A stretch of DNA of 64,000 nt. Origin: Candidatus Eisenbacteria bacterium (GTDB lineage Bacteria; Orphanbacterota; Orphanbacteria; Orphanbacterales; Orphanbacteraceae). The DNA is taken from assembly GCA_016930695.1 (NCBI GenBank), contig JAFGGD010000020.1, positions 62,001 to 126,000 of the forward strand, written 5' to 3'. Made by a program: the position numbers and the translations under genes. Under the pieces are notes generated by a model. The model saw only the letters and a list, made by a program, of their open reading frames with translations, was not told where the DNA came from and ran no database searches. Shown here piece by piece: positions 18,545-28,608 of this stretch (position 1 is its first letter; every line of letters starts with the position of its first letter).

Positions 18545-21444
18545 ACAGCAACCGGGTTTCGACGATGGTCTTTCTCTGCTTCTTCCTGTCGGGGATCGCG
18601 GGACTCGTCTACGAGGTGCTCTGGATCCGGCAGCTCTCGCTCGTGTTCGGCACCACCTCCTTCGCGGTTTCCACGGTGCTCGCCTCCTTCATGGGGGGGA
18701 TGGCGATCGGGAGCTGGCTTTTCGGCCGCATCGCCGACCGACGGCGCGACCCGCTTCGTCTCTACGCGATTCTCGAGGCGGCCACCGGCGTCTACTGCCT
18801 CTTCATTCCGGTCCTCTTCGGGCTGGTGAACCGGATCTGGGTGCTCACCTCCCATTCCATGGGGGGCGACTTCTACTCCATGAGCCTGGTCCGCTTCGCG
18901 CTCTGCTTTCTGACCCTCGTTCTCCCGACTCTCTTCATGGGCGCGACGCTCCCCGTGCTCTCCCGTTTCGTGGTCCGCCGCCTCGACCGGATCGGCGCCG
19001 GCGTCGGCCGCCTCTACGGGCTCAACACCTTCGGCGCCGTGATCGGGACCTTCTCCGCCGGTTATCTGCTCATCGGATCGATCGGCGTGTGGAAGACCAC
19101 GCTCATCGCGGTGGCGCTCAACTTCATCGTGGCGCTCCTCGCCTGGACGCTGCATCGCTCGGAGGGGGGCGCGGCGCCCGTGGAGAGCGCCCCGGCCGAG
19201 AAGGCCGAGACGCCGGATCGCCGACTTTCCGCGATCCGGTGGGCGATCCTCATCGGCATCGCCCTCTCCGGTTTCGCCTCCCTTTCCTACGAGGTGGCCT
19301 GGACGCGGCTTCTCTCGCTGGTTCTCGGCAGCTCGGTCTACGCGTTCGCGGCGATGCTCACCACCTTCCTGCTCGGCATCGCCCTCGGGAGCACGATCAT
19401 CTCCCGGCTGGCGGACCGTTTCCGCAACGCCTACTCCGCCTTCGCCGCGATCCAGGCGGCGATCGCCGTCGGCGTCCTCCTCGTCACGCCCCTCTTCGAC
19501 CGGCTTCCCACCGTCTTTCTCCATCTTTACGCCCGCATGGGGGAGAGGTTCTGGTCCTTCCAGATGGTCCAGTTCCTTCTCTGCTTCCTGGTCATGTTCG
19601 TTCCCACGCTCCTGATCGGCGCCACCATCCCCCTGGTGGTGAAGGCGCTGACCGGTCGGGTGAACGAGATAGGAAAGGGCGTGGGGAAAGTTTATGCATT
19701 TAACACGTTCGGCGCCATCGCCGGCTCCTTTTTCTCCGGCTTCGTCTTCATCCCGCTCCTGGGCACCCAAAAGACCATCGCAGTCGCCGCCGCGGTGAAC
19801 CTGGCGACGGCAATCGCCGTGATCGTGCTCCACCGTCGTCCCCGGCTCGTCCTCCGGACCCTTCTCGCCGGCGGGCTGGCGGTTCTCTTCGCGGTGCTCG
19901 TGCTGCTCGGCGGCCGCTGGGACAGGTACATGCTGAACACGGGGTTCTTCGACAGCCCGCGCTACTCCTTGCACGAGGTGGGCCGGAAAGGCTATCGGGA
20001 ATACATTTATTCTTACGACATCATCTATTTCGAGGAGGGGACCTACGCCAACGTGGCGGTGAGCCAGGAGGCGGGGAACCTCTTTCTCCAGATCAACGGG
20101 CGGACCGAGGCTTCCACGACGTCGGACATGTCGAACCAGATCCTGGTCTCACAGATCCCCATGCTGATCCATCCCGATCCGAAGGAGGTCCTGGTGATCG
20201 GGCTCGGGAGCGGCATCACACTCGGGTCGGTGGTGACCCATCCGGTGGACTACGCCGAATGCGTGGAGATCTCGCCGGCGGTGGTGCGCGCCGCGGCGTA
20301 CTTCCGGGACTGGCACGGCGACGTGACCAAGAACCCGCGGGTCCGCATGATCCTGGACGACGGCCGGAACTACCTGCTCGCCTCGGAGCGCGCCTACGAC
20401 GTGATCGTTTCCGAGCCTTCCAAACCGTGGATCAGCGGCGTGTCGAATCTCTTCACCCGCGAGTGCTATCAGCTTCTCCGGGAACACCTCAAACCGGGCG
20501 GGATCGCCTGCCAGTGGTTCCACTATTACAGCATGAGCCCCCGGGATTTCCGGATCACCCTGCGCACCTTCCTCTCGGTCTTCCCCTACGTGCAGGTGTG
20601 GAACGCCGACAACAACGTCTTCCTTCTCGGATCGGACGAGCCGATACAAATCGACACGGAGTCGATCCGGCGACGGATGGAAAGCGTCGAGGTGCGGCGG
20701 GACCTGGACCGGATCGACGTGAAAACCGTTTACCGTCTCCTCGGTCATTACATGTTCGGCGAGAAAGAGGCCCGGGAGTATGTGGGGAAGGGCCCGCTCA
20801 ACACGGACGACCTCCCGCTGATCGAGTTCAGCGCGCCCCGCCACAGAAATTCGTATCAGCACGAGGAGATTCTCCGATCCATGCTGGAGGCCTACCCCCG
20901 ATTCGACAACTTCCCTCTGGTCGGCCAAATCGCCCAGAACGGGGACACCATCGATTTCCGGCTCGCCGGATTCCGTTTCCGTTCGCCGGTGCAGTGGCAG
21001 ACCGGCGTGGCGACCGTGGTGCGGAGCGTGGTGGAGGAGGAACGCCTGGAAGAGGAGGTGGAAGGACCGCTTCTCGCCTACCGCATGGAGGCGAAACTCG
21101 CCGGATCCCGCGGCGAGGAACTGGGGATTTTCGCCTTCTCGCGCGTCGGCTTCTCGCAGGACAAGCTGCGGCGCACGCTGGAGCGTCTCGCCCCCGGCCT
21201 GTCGGCGATGGAGCGTGTCGAGGTGGAGGGAAACACCGCGTTCTGGGCCGAGTACGAACCGGGCGAACGGCCTCTGGCGGCGATTACCTGGTTCTATCCG
21301 CCGAACAAGCTACACTATCTGGTCCAGATGGTCGGCCCGCCGGATGCTTCGCCCGGGGAACTCCGGCGTCTTCTGGTCGAGGGGGTTTCCTGCTCGCCCC
21401 TCGCCGTCGATGAGCCCGTGGACAACCTGCGGATGGAGGACTGA
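18541..21444 (+). CDS. Membrane protein fused to a spermidine-synthase-like domain
   Basis: A large fusion of about 967 aa. The first ~460 residues hold two repeats of transmembrane helices with MFS-transporter-like GxxxGS/GR-ADR loops. A spermidine-synthase-type Rossmann domain follows: the SAM-site motif GLGSG is at 554-558, an acidic LDDGRNYL turn is at 606-607, and SEPSKPW sits where true spermidine synthases have a catalytic Asp. The last ~160 residues form an extra domain I do not recognise. The ATG at 18541 has a GGAAGGAG site and overlaps ybeY by 4 bp. Family members are annotated as fused MFS/spermidine synthases, but the substrate is unknown and true polyamine synthesis is doubtful. 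Its position between ybeY and the CorC gene is unusual. Confidence 0.82.
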   Translation: MNSNRVSTMVFLCFFLSGIAGLVYEVLWIRQLSLVFGTTSFAVSTVLASFMGGMAIGSWLFGRIADRRRDPLRLYAILEAATGVYCLFIPVLFGLVNRIWVLTSHSMGGDFYSMSLVRFALCFLTLVLPTLFMGATLPVLSRFVVRRLDRIGAGVGRLYGLNTFGAVIGTFSAGYLLIGSIGVWKTTLIAVALNFIVALLAWTLHRSEGGAAPVESAPAEKAETPDRRLSAIRWAILIGIALSGFASLSYEVAWTRLLSLVLGSSVYAFAAMLTTFLLGIALGSTIISRLADRFRNAYSAFAAIQAAIAVGVLLVTPLFDRLPTVFLHLYARMGERFWSFQMVQFLLCFLVMFVPTLLIGATIPLVVKALTGRVNEIGKGVGKVYAFNTFGAIAGSFFSGFVFIPLLGTQKTIAVAAAVNLATAIAVIVLHRRPRLVLRTLLAGGLAVLFAVLVLLGGRWDRYMLNTGFFDSPRYSLHEVGRKGYREYIYSYDIIYFEEGTYANVAVSQEAGNLFLQINGRTEASTTSDMSNQILVSQIPMLIHPDPKEVLVIGLGSGITLGSVVTHPVDYAECVEISPAVVRAAAYFRDWHGDVTKNPRVRMILDDGRNYLLASERAYDVIVSEPSKPWISGVSNLFTRECYQLLREHLKPGGIACQWFHYYSMSPRDFRITLRTFLSVFPYVQVWNADNNVFLLGSDEPIQIDTESIRRRMESVEVRRDLDRIDVKTVYRLLGHYMFGEKEAREYVGKGPLNTDDLPLIEFSAPRHRNSYQHEEILRSMLEAYPRFDNFPLVGQIAQNGDTIDFRLAGFRFRSPVQWQTGVATVVRSVVEEERLEEEVEGPLLAYRMEAKLAGSRGEELGIFAFSRVGFSQDKLRRTLERLAPGLSAMERVEVEGNTAFWAEYEPGERPLAAITWFYPPNKLHYLVQMVGPPDASPGELRRLLVEGVSCSPLAVDEPVDNLRMED

Positions 21445-21474
21445 GACCGGATTCGAACCGGTCCGGAGGTTCGC

Positions 21475-22779
21475 GTGAACGCCTATTTCTGGGGGATCGG
21501 GGGCGTAACCGTCCTGGTCCTGATCAGCGCCTGGCTCGCGGCGGCGGAGAGCGCTTTCTTTTTCCTCTCCAAGCCGATCCGCGAGGCGTTGCGCGACCGG
21601 ACGGAGAAGCGCGCCTCCTCTCTCCTGGTGCTTCTCAAAAGACCCCGCCGGCTCACCTTGGCGTTGCGCGTCACCGCCGTGCTGGCGCGTCTGTTGTCGG
21701 CCTCCCTGGTTCTCTGGTGCGCCCTCCGGCTCGCCGAGGTCCGGGACTTCCACGCTTTTTGGTCCGTCGCGGCCCACCTCGTCGTGGTGATGGTTCTGCT
21801 TCTCGCCGCCGAGACCGTGCCCCGGGCCTACGCCATCGGCAACGCGGAGGCGATCGCCCTGGGCGCGGCGCCCATGGTCTCCGCGCTGATCCGGATCGGC
21901 GGCCCCTTCCTGGGGGTGACGGTTCGGTCCCTGAACCTGTTCGCGAGAAGCATGGGAGTGCGCTGGGCCATCCCCTATCCGACGGCCGAGGAGATGCTCG
22001 CCCTGGTGGAGGCGGGCGAGGAAGAGGGGGAGATCGAGGATGAGGAGCGGGAGATGATCCACTCGATCTTCGAACTCGGCGAAACGACGGTGCGGGAATT
22101 GATGGTCCCCCGGGTGGATGTGATCGCCGTGGAGAGGACCCGCCCCGTGCGGGACGCCCTCGACTTGATCACCACCCACGGCCACTCCAGGTTGCCGGTG
22201 TACGAGGAGGGGATCGACCGGATCGTCGGGCTGCTCTACGCCAAAGACCTTCTCCGGAGCCCGGTGCGGGAGGCGCTCGACACGCCTGTGGAGCAGGTGA
22301 TGCGCCCGCCCTATTTCGTGCCCGAAGCGAAGCGCGTGGACGATCTGCTCCATGAGTTTCAAAAGGAGAAGAAACACCTGGCGGTCGTGGTCGACGAGTA
22401 CGGCGGCACCGCCGGGCTGGTCACCCTCGAGGACGTGCTGGAGGAAATCGTCGGCGAGATCGAGGACGAATACGACCGGGACGAGGCGCTCTACATCGTT
22501 CTCGACGACGACACGGTGGTGGTGAACGCCAAGATCTCTATTGACGATCTGAACGAGCGCTTTCATATTAACCTCCCGGCGGATCGCCACGAAACGTTCG
22601 GCGGGTATCTGTACGACCTGGAGGACCGAGTGCCCGAGGAAGGGGAAACTTTCGAGGAGAAAGGTCTTCAGTTCAAGGTCGAGAAGGTGAACCGACAACG
22701 GATCGCTCGGGTCCGGATTCGCAAACTCCCGCCTCCCCCGCCGGAGGAGGGTGTCGCGGAGGGCGCGGCGGGCGGCTGA
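21475..22779 (+). CDS. Hemolysin-family CNNM/CBS protein (CorC/HlyC type)
   Basis: A CNNM-domain membrane protein of 434 aa. It has an N-terminal transmembrane CNNM domain (about 1-180), two CBS domains (about 205-330, including MVPRVDVIAVE and HSRLPVYEEGIDRIVG), and a C-terminal CorC_HlyC transporter-associated domain (about 345-425). Family members mediate or regulate Mg2+/Co2+ export. The start is GTG at 21475 after GGAGG. In many bacteria phoH-ybeY is followed by the ybeX/corC gene; here one gene intervenes. The C-terminus ends in a Pro/Glu/Ala-rich tail. Confidence 0.9.
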   Translation: MNAYFWGIGGVTVLVLISAWLAAAESAFFFLSKPIREALRDRTEKRASSLLVLLKRPRRLTLALRVTAVLARLLSASLVLWCALRLAEVRDFHAFWSVAAHLVVVMVLLLAAETVPRAYAIGNAEAIALGAAPMVSALIRIGGPFLGVTVRSLNLFARSMGVRWAIPYPTAEEMLALVEAGEEEGEIEDEEREMIHSIFELGETTVRELMVPRVDVIAVERTRPVRDALDLITTHGHSRLPVYEEGIDRIVGLLYAKDLLRSPVREALDTPVEQVMRPPYFVPEAKRVDDLLHEFQKEKKHLAVVVDEYGGTAGLVTLEDVLEEIVGEIEDEYDRDEALYIVLDDDTVVVNAKISIDDLNERFHINLPADRHETFGGYLYDLEDRVPEEGETFEEKGLQFKVEKVNRQRIARVRIRKLPPPPPEEGVAEGAAGG

Positions 22780-22878
22780 TTTCGGACCGGAGCCGTTTCC
22801 CGCTCCCGACCCGCGCCGCCTGCGGGTCGTTTCTCTTCGTGTCCCCCGCGGGACTCCCGATCGGTATCGGAGAGAGCC

Positions 22879-23511
22879 ATGTTCCGGAAGCTGCGCACAT
22901 ACTTCGTCACCGGGCTGCTGGTCATCCTGCCGGTGGCGATCACCACCTGGCTGCTCTGGAAGATCTTCATCGCCGTCGACGGTTTCCTCGGCGACCTGAT
23001 CAGCCACTACGTGGGAAGGCGGATCCCCGGCACCGGTTTCGTCGCCACGCTGATCCTGATCCTGCTCATCGGCCTCTTCGCCTCCAACCTGCTCGGCCGC
23101 CGGCTGATCGCCCTCGGCGATTACCTGCTGCACAGGATCCCCATCGTCCGGCAGATCTACAGCGGGGTGCAGCAGATCAGCACCGCCCTGCTCGGCGACA
23201 AGCGGTCCGAGTACAGCCGCGTCGTTCTCGTCGAATACCCGCGCACGGGCGTCTACGCCGTGGCGTTTCAGACCGGCACCCTGCACGCGCCTCTCCAGGA
23301 CACGGACGGCGAGGACCTGGTCTCGGTCTTCCTCCCCACGACGCCCAATCCCACATCCGGATTTCTGCTTCTTCTCCGCCGCGAGGACGTGATCCCGCTC
23401 CCGATCCGGGTGGAGGAGGCGGTCAAGTTCGTCATCTCCGGCGGCTCCGTCCCTCCCCTGGAATGGCGCCGTTTCTCCGGCGACGGCGGGAGGGAGGCGG
23501 AAGATGGATAG
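22879..23511 (+). CDS. DUF502 family membrane protein
   Basis: A DUF502 protein of 210 aa with two N-terminal transmembrane helices (about 8-30 and 55-75). The conserved PVAITTWLLW and RIPIVRQIYSGVQQ segments are followed by a soluble C-terminal domain of about 120 residues. The family function is unknown. ATG at 22879 lies 99 bp after the CorC gene, and the 3' end overlaps mgtE by 8 bp, which suggests translational coupling with the magnesium transporter. Confidence 0.85.
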   Translation: MFRKLRTYFVTGLLVILPVAITTWLLWKIFIAVDGFLGDLISHYVGRRIPGTGFVATLILILLIGLFASNLLGRRLIALGDYLLHRIPIVRQIYSGVQQISTALLGDKRSEYSRVVLVEYPRTGVYAVAFQTGTLHAPLQDTDGEDLVSVFLPTTPNPTSGFLLLLRREDVIPLPIRVEEAVKFVISGGSVPPLEWRRFSGDGGREAEDG

Positions 23512-24853
23512 GCCCCTTCCCGTTCTCGCTCAGAGGGTCGACGAACTCCTGGAGGCGGAGGACTTCGCCCGCATCGCCGCGATTCTTCGCGAAGAGCATC
23601 CCGGCGACGTGGCGGAACTGCTCAACTTCGCCGACGAGGATCACAAGGCGCGCCTCTTCCATCTCCTTCCCGAAGAGACCGGCGCGGAAGTGCTCTCCCG
23701 CGTGGACGACCCGACCCTCACCACCCTGCTCGCCGACCTGTCCGACGAAGAGATCTCCCGGCTGGTGGACGATCTTCCCACCGACGACGCGGCGGACATC
23801 ATGGGCCAGATGGAAGATGAAGACGCCGAGCGCGTCTTGGCGCTCCTGGAGGAGGAAGACCAGGAGAGCCTGCAGAAACTCCTCGAGTATCCCGAGGAGA
23901 GCGCCGGCGGGATCATGGAGAGCGAGTTCGTCGCCGTGAAGGAGCACGGGACCGCCGAGGAGGTGGTTCGGGCTCTCCGGGAGCGGGCGGAGGAGGTGGA
24001 GCAGGTCCACAACATCTACGTGATCGACGAGAGGGGGAGGCTGAAGGGGATCCTTCCGATCTGGAGGGTCGCCATCGCGCGACCGAACGCATCGGTGGAT
24101 CGCTACGTGGAACACGACGTCGTCCGCGTCCCCGCCGACATGGACCAGGAGGAAGTGGCGAATCTGGCCCGCCGTCACGACCTGATCGAGATCCCCGTCG
24201 TGGACGAAGAGGAGCGGCTGATCGGCCGGATCACCCTCGACGACTTGGTGGACGTGATCCACGAGGAGGCGGCGGAGGACATCTCCCGCATGTCCGGTAC
24301 CGGCGAGGAGGAGATCCACGAGACCTCTCCTCTCCGGATCTCCTTCCTCCGTCTCCCCTGGCTGCTGATCGGCCTCGCCGGCGGAATCGGTTCCGCCTTT
24401 CTGATGAGCCGCTTCGAGGGGCAGCTCCACCGGATTCTGGCGCTCGCCTTCTTCGTCCCCGTCATCACCGCCATGGGGGGGAATGTGGGGATCCAGTGCT
24501 CCTCCATCGTGGTCCGCGCCCTCGCCCTCGGCGAGATGGAGGTGTACCGGATCTGGCGCCGAGTCGCGCGGGAGTTCCTGGTGGCTTCGGTGAACGGGTT
24601 GGTGATCGCGGGCCTCGTCTCCCTCGTGGCGACGGTCTGGCACGGAAGCGGCCTGCTCGGCCTGATCGTGGGGTGCTCCATGTTTTCCTCTATTCTGGTG
24701 GCTTCCACGACGGGGACCCTCTTCCCGATCACGCTCCGCCGCCTCGGTTTCGACCCCGCCCTCGCCACCGGCCCATTCGTCACCACCTCCAACGATCTGC
24801 TGAATCTTCTTATCTATTTCGCGATAGCCGCCTTCTTCCTCGGCAGGATTTGA
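23504..24853 (+). CDS. mgtE: Magnesium transporter MgtE
   Basis: An MgtE-type Mg2+ channel of 449 aa in the inner membrane. In order it has the acidic N domain (about 1-130, with repeated DEE...DDLPTDDAADI motifs), two CBS domains (about 135-260) and five transmembrane helices (about 285-445) with the family TAMGGNVG motif in the pore region. The N and CBS domains close the pore when cytosolic Mg2+ is high. It overlaps the DUF502 gene and sits 6 bp before recO. With the CorC-type gene just upstream, this part of the run concerns divalent-cation balance. Confidence 0.95.
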   Translation: MDRPLPVLAQRVDELLEAEDFARIAAILREEHPGDVAELLNFADEDHKARLFHLLPEETGAEVLSRVDDPTLTTLLADLSDEEISRLVDDLPTDDAADIMGQMEDEDAERVLALLEEEDQESLQKLLEYPEESAGGIMESEFVAVKEHGTAEEVVRALRERAEEVEQVHNIYVIDERGRLKGILPIWRVAIARPNASVDRYVEHDVVRVPADMDQEEVANLARRHDLIEIPVVDEEERLIGRITLDDLVDVIHEEAAEDISRMSGTGEEEIHETSPLRISFLRLPWLLIGLAGGIGSAFLMSRFEGQLHRILALAFFVPVITAMGGNVGIQCSSIVVRALALGEMEVYRIWRRVAREFLVASVNGLVIAGLVSLVATVWHGSGLLGLIVGCSMFSSILVASTTGTLFPITLRRLGFDPALATGPFVTTSNDLLNLLIYFAIAAFFLGRI

Positions 24854-24859
24854 TCCGTC

Positions 24860-25603
24860 ATGCCGATCGAACGGGACGAAGCGATCGTGCTCGGCCGCAC
24901 CCGGCTCGGCGACTCGAGCCTGATCGTTTCCCTCTTCACGCGCCGCCGCGGTCCGGTCCGGGTGGTCGCCAAGGCGGCCCGCCGCGCCCGGAGCCGCTTC
25001 GGCGGCGTGCTGGAACCGACCAATCATGTTCTCGCCGTGTACTATCGAAAGGAGAGCCGCGACCTCCAGACCCTCTCCCAGTGCGACCTGGTGACCGCCT
25101 TTTCCGCCCTCCGGGAGTCGCTCTTGCGGCTCGCATACGCCTATGCCATAATCGACGGACTCGCCGGGCTGAAGCGGGAAGAGACGCCCGCGGAAGCACT
25201 TTTCGCGCTTGCGCTGGAGGCGTTCGCCCGCGCGGAGAACGGCCCGAAGGAGGAGTTGGAGGACATGCTCTGGCGATTCCTTCTCGCCGCCCTCGCCGAC
25301 GCCGGTTTCCGTCCCGAGCTGGAGAGGTGCCTCCGTTGCGGGAAGCCGGCCGGGCCGGGCCCGGTCCTCTTCGACGCTCGCGCGGGAGGGGTGGTCTGCG
25401 GGAGCCACGGCGAAGGAGGGCTGATCCTCTCGCCCGGCACGCTCGAACGTTTCCGGACGCTCTCCCGCGGCGGTCGCCCGCCCGCTCCCACGGCCCCACG
25501 GGAGACGGGGGAAGGGCGGGAAGCGCTTCGCCGGTTCCTCCGGGAGCACGGCTTGGGACGCGACCCCTTCCGAGCCCTCGGGCTTCTCACGCCCGGTTCG
25601 TAA
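24860..25603 (+). CDS. recO: DNA repair protein RecO
   Basis: A RecO recombination mediator of 247 aa, which helps load RecA on SSB-coated gaps with RecR. It has the N-terminal OB-fold (residues 1-80, beginning with the DEAIVLGRTRLGDSSLIV strand pattern), a helical middle, and a zinc-finger-like CLRCG...C..H segment at about 155-180. ATG at 24860 follows the mgtE stop by 6 bp. The glyQ gene begins 12 bp after its stop; recO-glyQ-glyS order is found in several phyla. Confidence 0.92.
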   Translation: MPIERDEAIVLGRTRLGDSSLIVSLFTRRRGPVRVVAKAARRARSRFGGVLEPTNHVLAVYYRKESRDLQTLSQCDLVTAFSALRESLLRLAYAYAIIDGLAGLKREETPAEALFALALEAFARAENGPKEELEDMLWRFLLAALADAGFRPELERCLRCGKPAGPGPVLFDARAGGVVCGSHGEGGLILSPGTLERFRTLSRGGRPPAPTAPRETGEGREALRRFLREHGLGRDPFRALGLLTPGS

Positions 25604-25615
25604 GAGGAGACATCT

Positions 25616-26497
25616 TTGACTTTTCAAGAAATCATCATGGCCCTGGAGCGGTATTGGTCCGAGCGGGGCTGCCTGATCGCGACCCCTTATAACTCCGAGG
25701 TGGGCGCCGGGACATTCAATCCCGCCACTTTTCTCCGGGTGCTCGGACCGGAACCGTGGAAGGCGGCCTATGTGGAGTTTTCCAAGCGGCCCAAGGACGG
25801 CCGGTACGGCGAGAACCCGAACCGCGTGCAGGGATTCCACCAGTATCAGGTGATCCTGAAGCCGTCGCCCACGGACGTGCAGGACGCCTATATCGAATCG
25901 CTCCAAGCGATCGGCATCGACCTGAACCGCCACGATCTCCGCTTCGTCGAAGACGACTGGGAATCGCCCACCCTCGGCGCTTGGGGGCTCGGTTGGGAGG
26001 TGTGGCTCGACGGGATGGAGGTGACCCAGTTCACCTACTTCCAGCAGGCCGGCAGCCTGGACCTGAACCCGATCTCGGTGGAGCTGACCTATGGACTGGA
26101 ACGGCTCGCCATGTTTATTCAGGGGGTCCGTTCGCTTTTCGACGTCCGGTGGACCGAAGAGCTGACCTGGGGGGAGGCGCTGCGTCAGTCCGAGGTGGAA
26201 TATTGCCATCTTAATTATCAGGAGGCGGACATCGATTTTCACTTCGACCTGTTCCGCCGTTACGAAGCGGAGGCGGAGCGTCTTCTGGCGAAGGGGCTCG
26301 TCTTTCCCGGCTACGATCACTGCGTCAAGTGTTCCCACCTGTTCAACCTGCTCGACGCGCGCGGGGCCATCAGCGTAACCGAGCGGACCGCGTACATCGG
26401 CAGGATCCGCAAGCTCGCCCGGAAGGCGGCGGTCGCCTACATCGAGAAGCGGGAGAGCCTCGGCTTCCCCCTGCTCGGGAAGGGGGAGGGGGCGTGA
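25616..26497 (+). CDS. glyQ: Glycine--tRNA ligase alpha subunit
   Basis: The alpha chain of the bacterial alpha2-beta2 glycyl-tRNA synthetase (293 aa), holding the class II catalytic core. The N-terminal [12 protein letters not shown] and the [12 protein letters not shown] segment are family signatures, as are [21 protein letters not shown] and FTYFQQAGS stretches. The start is TTG at 25616, 6 bases after GAGGAGA. Its stop overlaps the glyS GTG start as GTGA. Confidence 0.97.
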   Translation: MTFQEIIMALERYWSERGCLIATPYNSEVGAGTFNPATFLRVLGPEPWKAAYVEFSKRPKDGRYGENPNRVQGFHQYQVILKPSPTDVQDAYIESLQAIGIDLNRHDLRFVEDDWESPTLGAWGLGWEVWLDGMEVTQFTYFQQAGSLDLNPISVELTYGLERLAMFIQGVRSLFDVRWTEELTWGEALRQSEVEYCHLNYQEADIDFHFDLFRRYEAEAERLLAKGLVFPGYDHCVKCSHLFNLLDARGAISVTERTAYIGRIRKLARKAAVAYIEKRESLGFPLLGKGEGA

Positions 26498-28596
26498 GGA
26501 AGACGCTGCTCATCGAGATCGGCACCGAGGAGATCCCCGCCGGGTACCTGTCGCCGGCGCTGGACGCCTTCGCGGAAAAGCTCGCGTCGCGTCTCACCGG
26601 GGAGAGGATCCTCTTCGAGAGGATGGAGCGTTTCGCCACCCCGCGGCGGCTGGCGCTGCGCGCCCTGGCCGTGGAGGAGATGCAGCCGGACCGGGAGCGT
26701 GAGGTGACCGGGCCGCCGGCGCGGATCGCTTTCGACGCCGACGGAAACCCGACCAAGGCGGCGATCGGCTTCGCCAAGACCCAGGGGATCGCGCTGACGG
26801 ACCTGCGGAAAGTGACCACCGACAAGGGAGAGTACCTCGCCGCTACGGTGACCGACCATGGGCGGGCGACGGCGGAGATCCTGGCGGACCTGGTGCCGGA
26901 GATCCTGGCGTCGCTCCCCTTCCCGCGGACCATGCGCTGGGAGTCCGGCGGCTTCGTCTTCGCCCGTCCCATCCGTTGGATCGTCGCGCTTCTCGGCGGG
27001 GACGTGATCGACATCGCCGTGGCGGGCGTGCGGAGCGGGCGGACGAGCCGCGGTCACCGGCAACTCCATCCCGATCCGGTGAGGATCGACGTTCCCGAAT
27101 CCTACGAGGAGGCGCTCCGCGCCGCCTTCGTGATCGTCTCACCCGAGGAGAGGCGTTCGCGGATCGCCGAGTCGATCGCCGAGGCGGCGGCGGCCGAGGG
27201 AGGGCGCGTGATCGACGACCCCGGACTTCTGGACACGGTCGGCTACCTGGTCGAGCATCCCCACGCGGTGGTGGGACGTTTCGAGGAACGCTTCCTCGCC
27301 CTACCGGCACGTGTGGTGATCACCGCCATGCGTTCCCATCAAAAGTATTTCTCCGTCGCCGACGAGAGCGGCCGGCTCCTTCCGCGGTTCGTCGCCGTCG
27401 CCAACGGGACGGCGGGAAACGAGGCGGAGGTGCGCGCCGGCAACGAAAGGGTGCTCGCCGCCCGCCTGGCGGACGCCGAGTTCTATTGGAACGAGGACCG
27501 TTCCGTCCCCCTCGCCGAGCGGGTGGAGCGTCTCGACCGCATCCTGTGGCAGGAGGGGATGGGCTCCCTCCTCGAGAAGACCGAGCGGATCGAGGCGATC
27601 GCCGGACGGCTCGCCGCCGAGGCGGCGCCGGAGGCGAAGGGGGCGGCGACCCGCGCGGCCCGTCTCGCCAAGGCGGATCTCACCACCGAGATGATCCGGG
27701 ACGGCAAGGAGTTCACCGCACTGCAGGGTTACATGGGAATGGAATACGCCCGCGCCTCCGGCGAGGAGGAGGACGTGGCGCGCGCGATCTTCGAGCAGTA
27801 TCTCCCCCGCTTTTCCGGCGACGCGCTCCCGGAGACGGTGCCGGGGGTGATCCTGTCGCTGGCGGACCGGATCGACACGCTGATCGGCTGCTTCGCCGCC
27901 GGTCTCGTCCCGAGCGGTTCCCAGGATCCCTACGCCCTCCGCCGGAGCGCCCTCGGCGTGGTCCGCATGCTCGCCGAGGAGAGGGTCCGCCTCGATCTCG
28001 GCCGACTCCTCGCCGCCGGCGTGGAGGTGTACGGCGGGCGTCTCGACGACCCGGAGAAGATCCTCGGCGACCTGCGCGGTTTTTTCCGGCGGCGGATCCG
28101 CAACCTCCTGGTGGACGAGAAGGGTCTTCCCTACGACGTGACCGACGCCGTGCTCGAGATCGGCATCGACCGGCCCGCGGATCTGGAGCCTCGGATCCGG
28201 GCGATCGATGCAGCGCGCGCAGACGCTTCTTTCGAGCGGCTGGTCTTCGGGTGCAAGCGGGTGATGAACATCTTGAAGGGTCAGGAGCCGGCCGGCGATC
28301 CCGATCCGGCTCTCTTCCGGCAGGAGGAGGAGAAGGGGCTCGCCGCCGCCGCCGAAGCGATCCGCGAAGGATACGTCGTCTCGCTGGAGGCGGGGGAGTA
28401 CGGCCGGGCGATGGAGATGCTCCTCACGCTGCGCGACCCCATCGACCGTTTCTTCGACGCGGTGCTCGTGATGGACAAAGACGATCTGGTCCGGCGGAAC
28501 CGGATCGCCCTTCTCCAAGGCACGGCTCAGCTTTTCCGGGGGCTGGCCGATCTCTCGAAAGTGGTTTTGGAGGGGGAGCGCGATTCCTCCGCCTGA
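26494..28596 (+). CDS. glyS: Glycine--tRNA ligase beta subunit
   Basis: The beta chain of the alpha2-beta2 glycyl-tRNA synthetase (about 700 aa), which binds tRNA-Gly. It begins with the typical [15 protein letters not shown] segment and includes the HD-like YMGMEYAR...DPYALRR region and a C-terminal DALR-type anticodon-binding part. I chose GTG at 26494, where conserved sequence starts and which overlaps the glyQ stop by 4 bp; the frame is open back to 26329 only because it lies over glyQ. The GT2 gene follows 12 bp downstream. Confidence 0.97.
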   Translation: MRKTLLIEIGTEEIPAGYLSPALDAFAEKLASRLTGERILFERMERFATPRRLALRALAVEEMQPDREREVTGPPARIAFDADGNPTKAAIGFAKTQGIALTDLRKVTTDKGEYLAATVTDHGRATAEILADLVPEILASLPFPRTMRWESGGFVFARPIRWIVALLGGDVIDIAVAGVRSGRTSRGHRQLHPDPVRIDVPESYEEALRAAFVIVSPEERRSRIAESIAEAAAAEGGRVIDDPGLLDTVGYLVEHPHAVVGRFEERFLALPARVVITAMRSHQKYFSVADESGRLLPRFVAVANGTAGNEAEVRAGNERVLAARLADAEFYWNEDRSVPLAERVERLDRILWQEGMGSLLEKTERIEAIAGRLAAEAAPEAKGAATRAARLAKADLTTEMIRDGKEFTALQGYMGMEYARASGEEEDVARAIFEQYLPRFSGDALPETVPGVILSLADRIDTLIGCFAAGLVPSGSQDPYALRRSALGVVRMLAEERVRLDLGRLLAAGVEVYGGRLDDPEKILGDLRGFFRRRIRNLLVDEKGLPYDVTDAVLEIGIDRPADLEPRIRAIDAARADASFERLVFGCKRVMNILKGQEPAGDPDPALFRQEEEKGLAAAAEAIREGYVVSLEAGEYGRAMEMLLTLRDPIDRFFDAVLVMDKDDLVRRNRIALLQGTAQLFRGLADLSKVVLEGERDSSA

Positions 28597-28608
28597 AGGT
28601 GAGCGGTC

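Noticed and set aside
21446-21464. T-arm-like palindrome (GACCGG-ATTCGAA-CCGGTC) suggesting a tRNA
   Set aside because: No acceptor, D-arm or anticodon arm can be built around it on either strand, and coding sequence lies on both sides.
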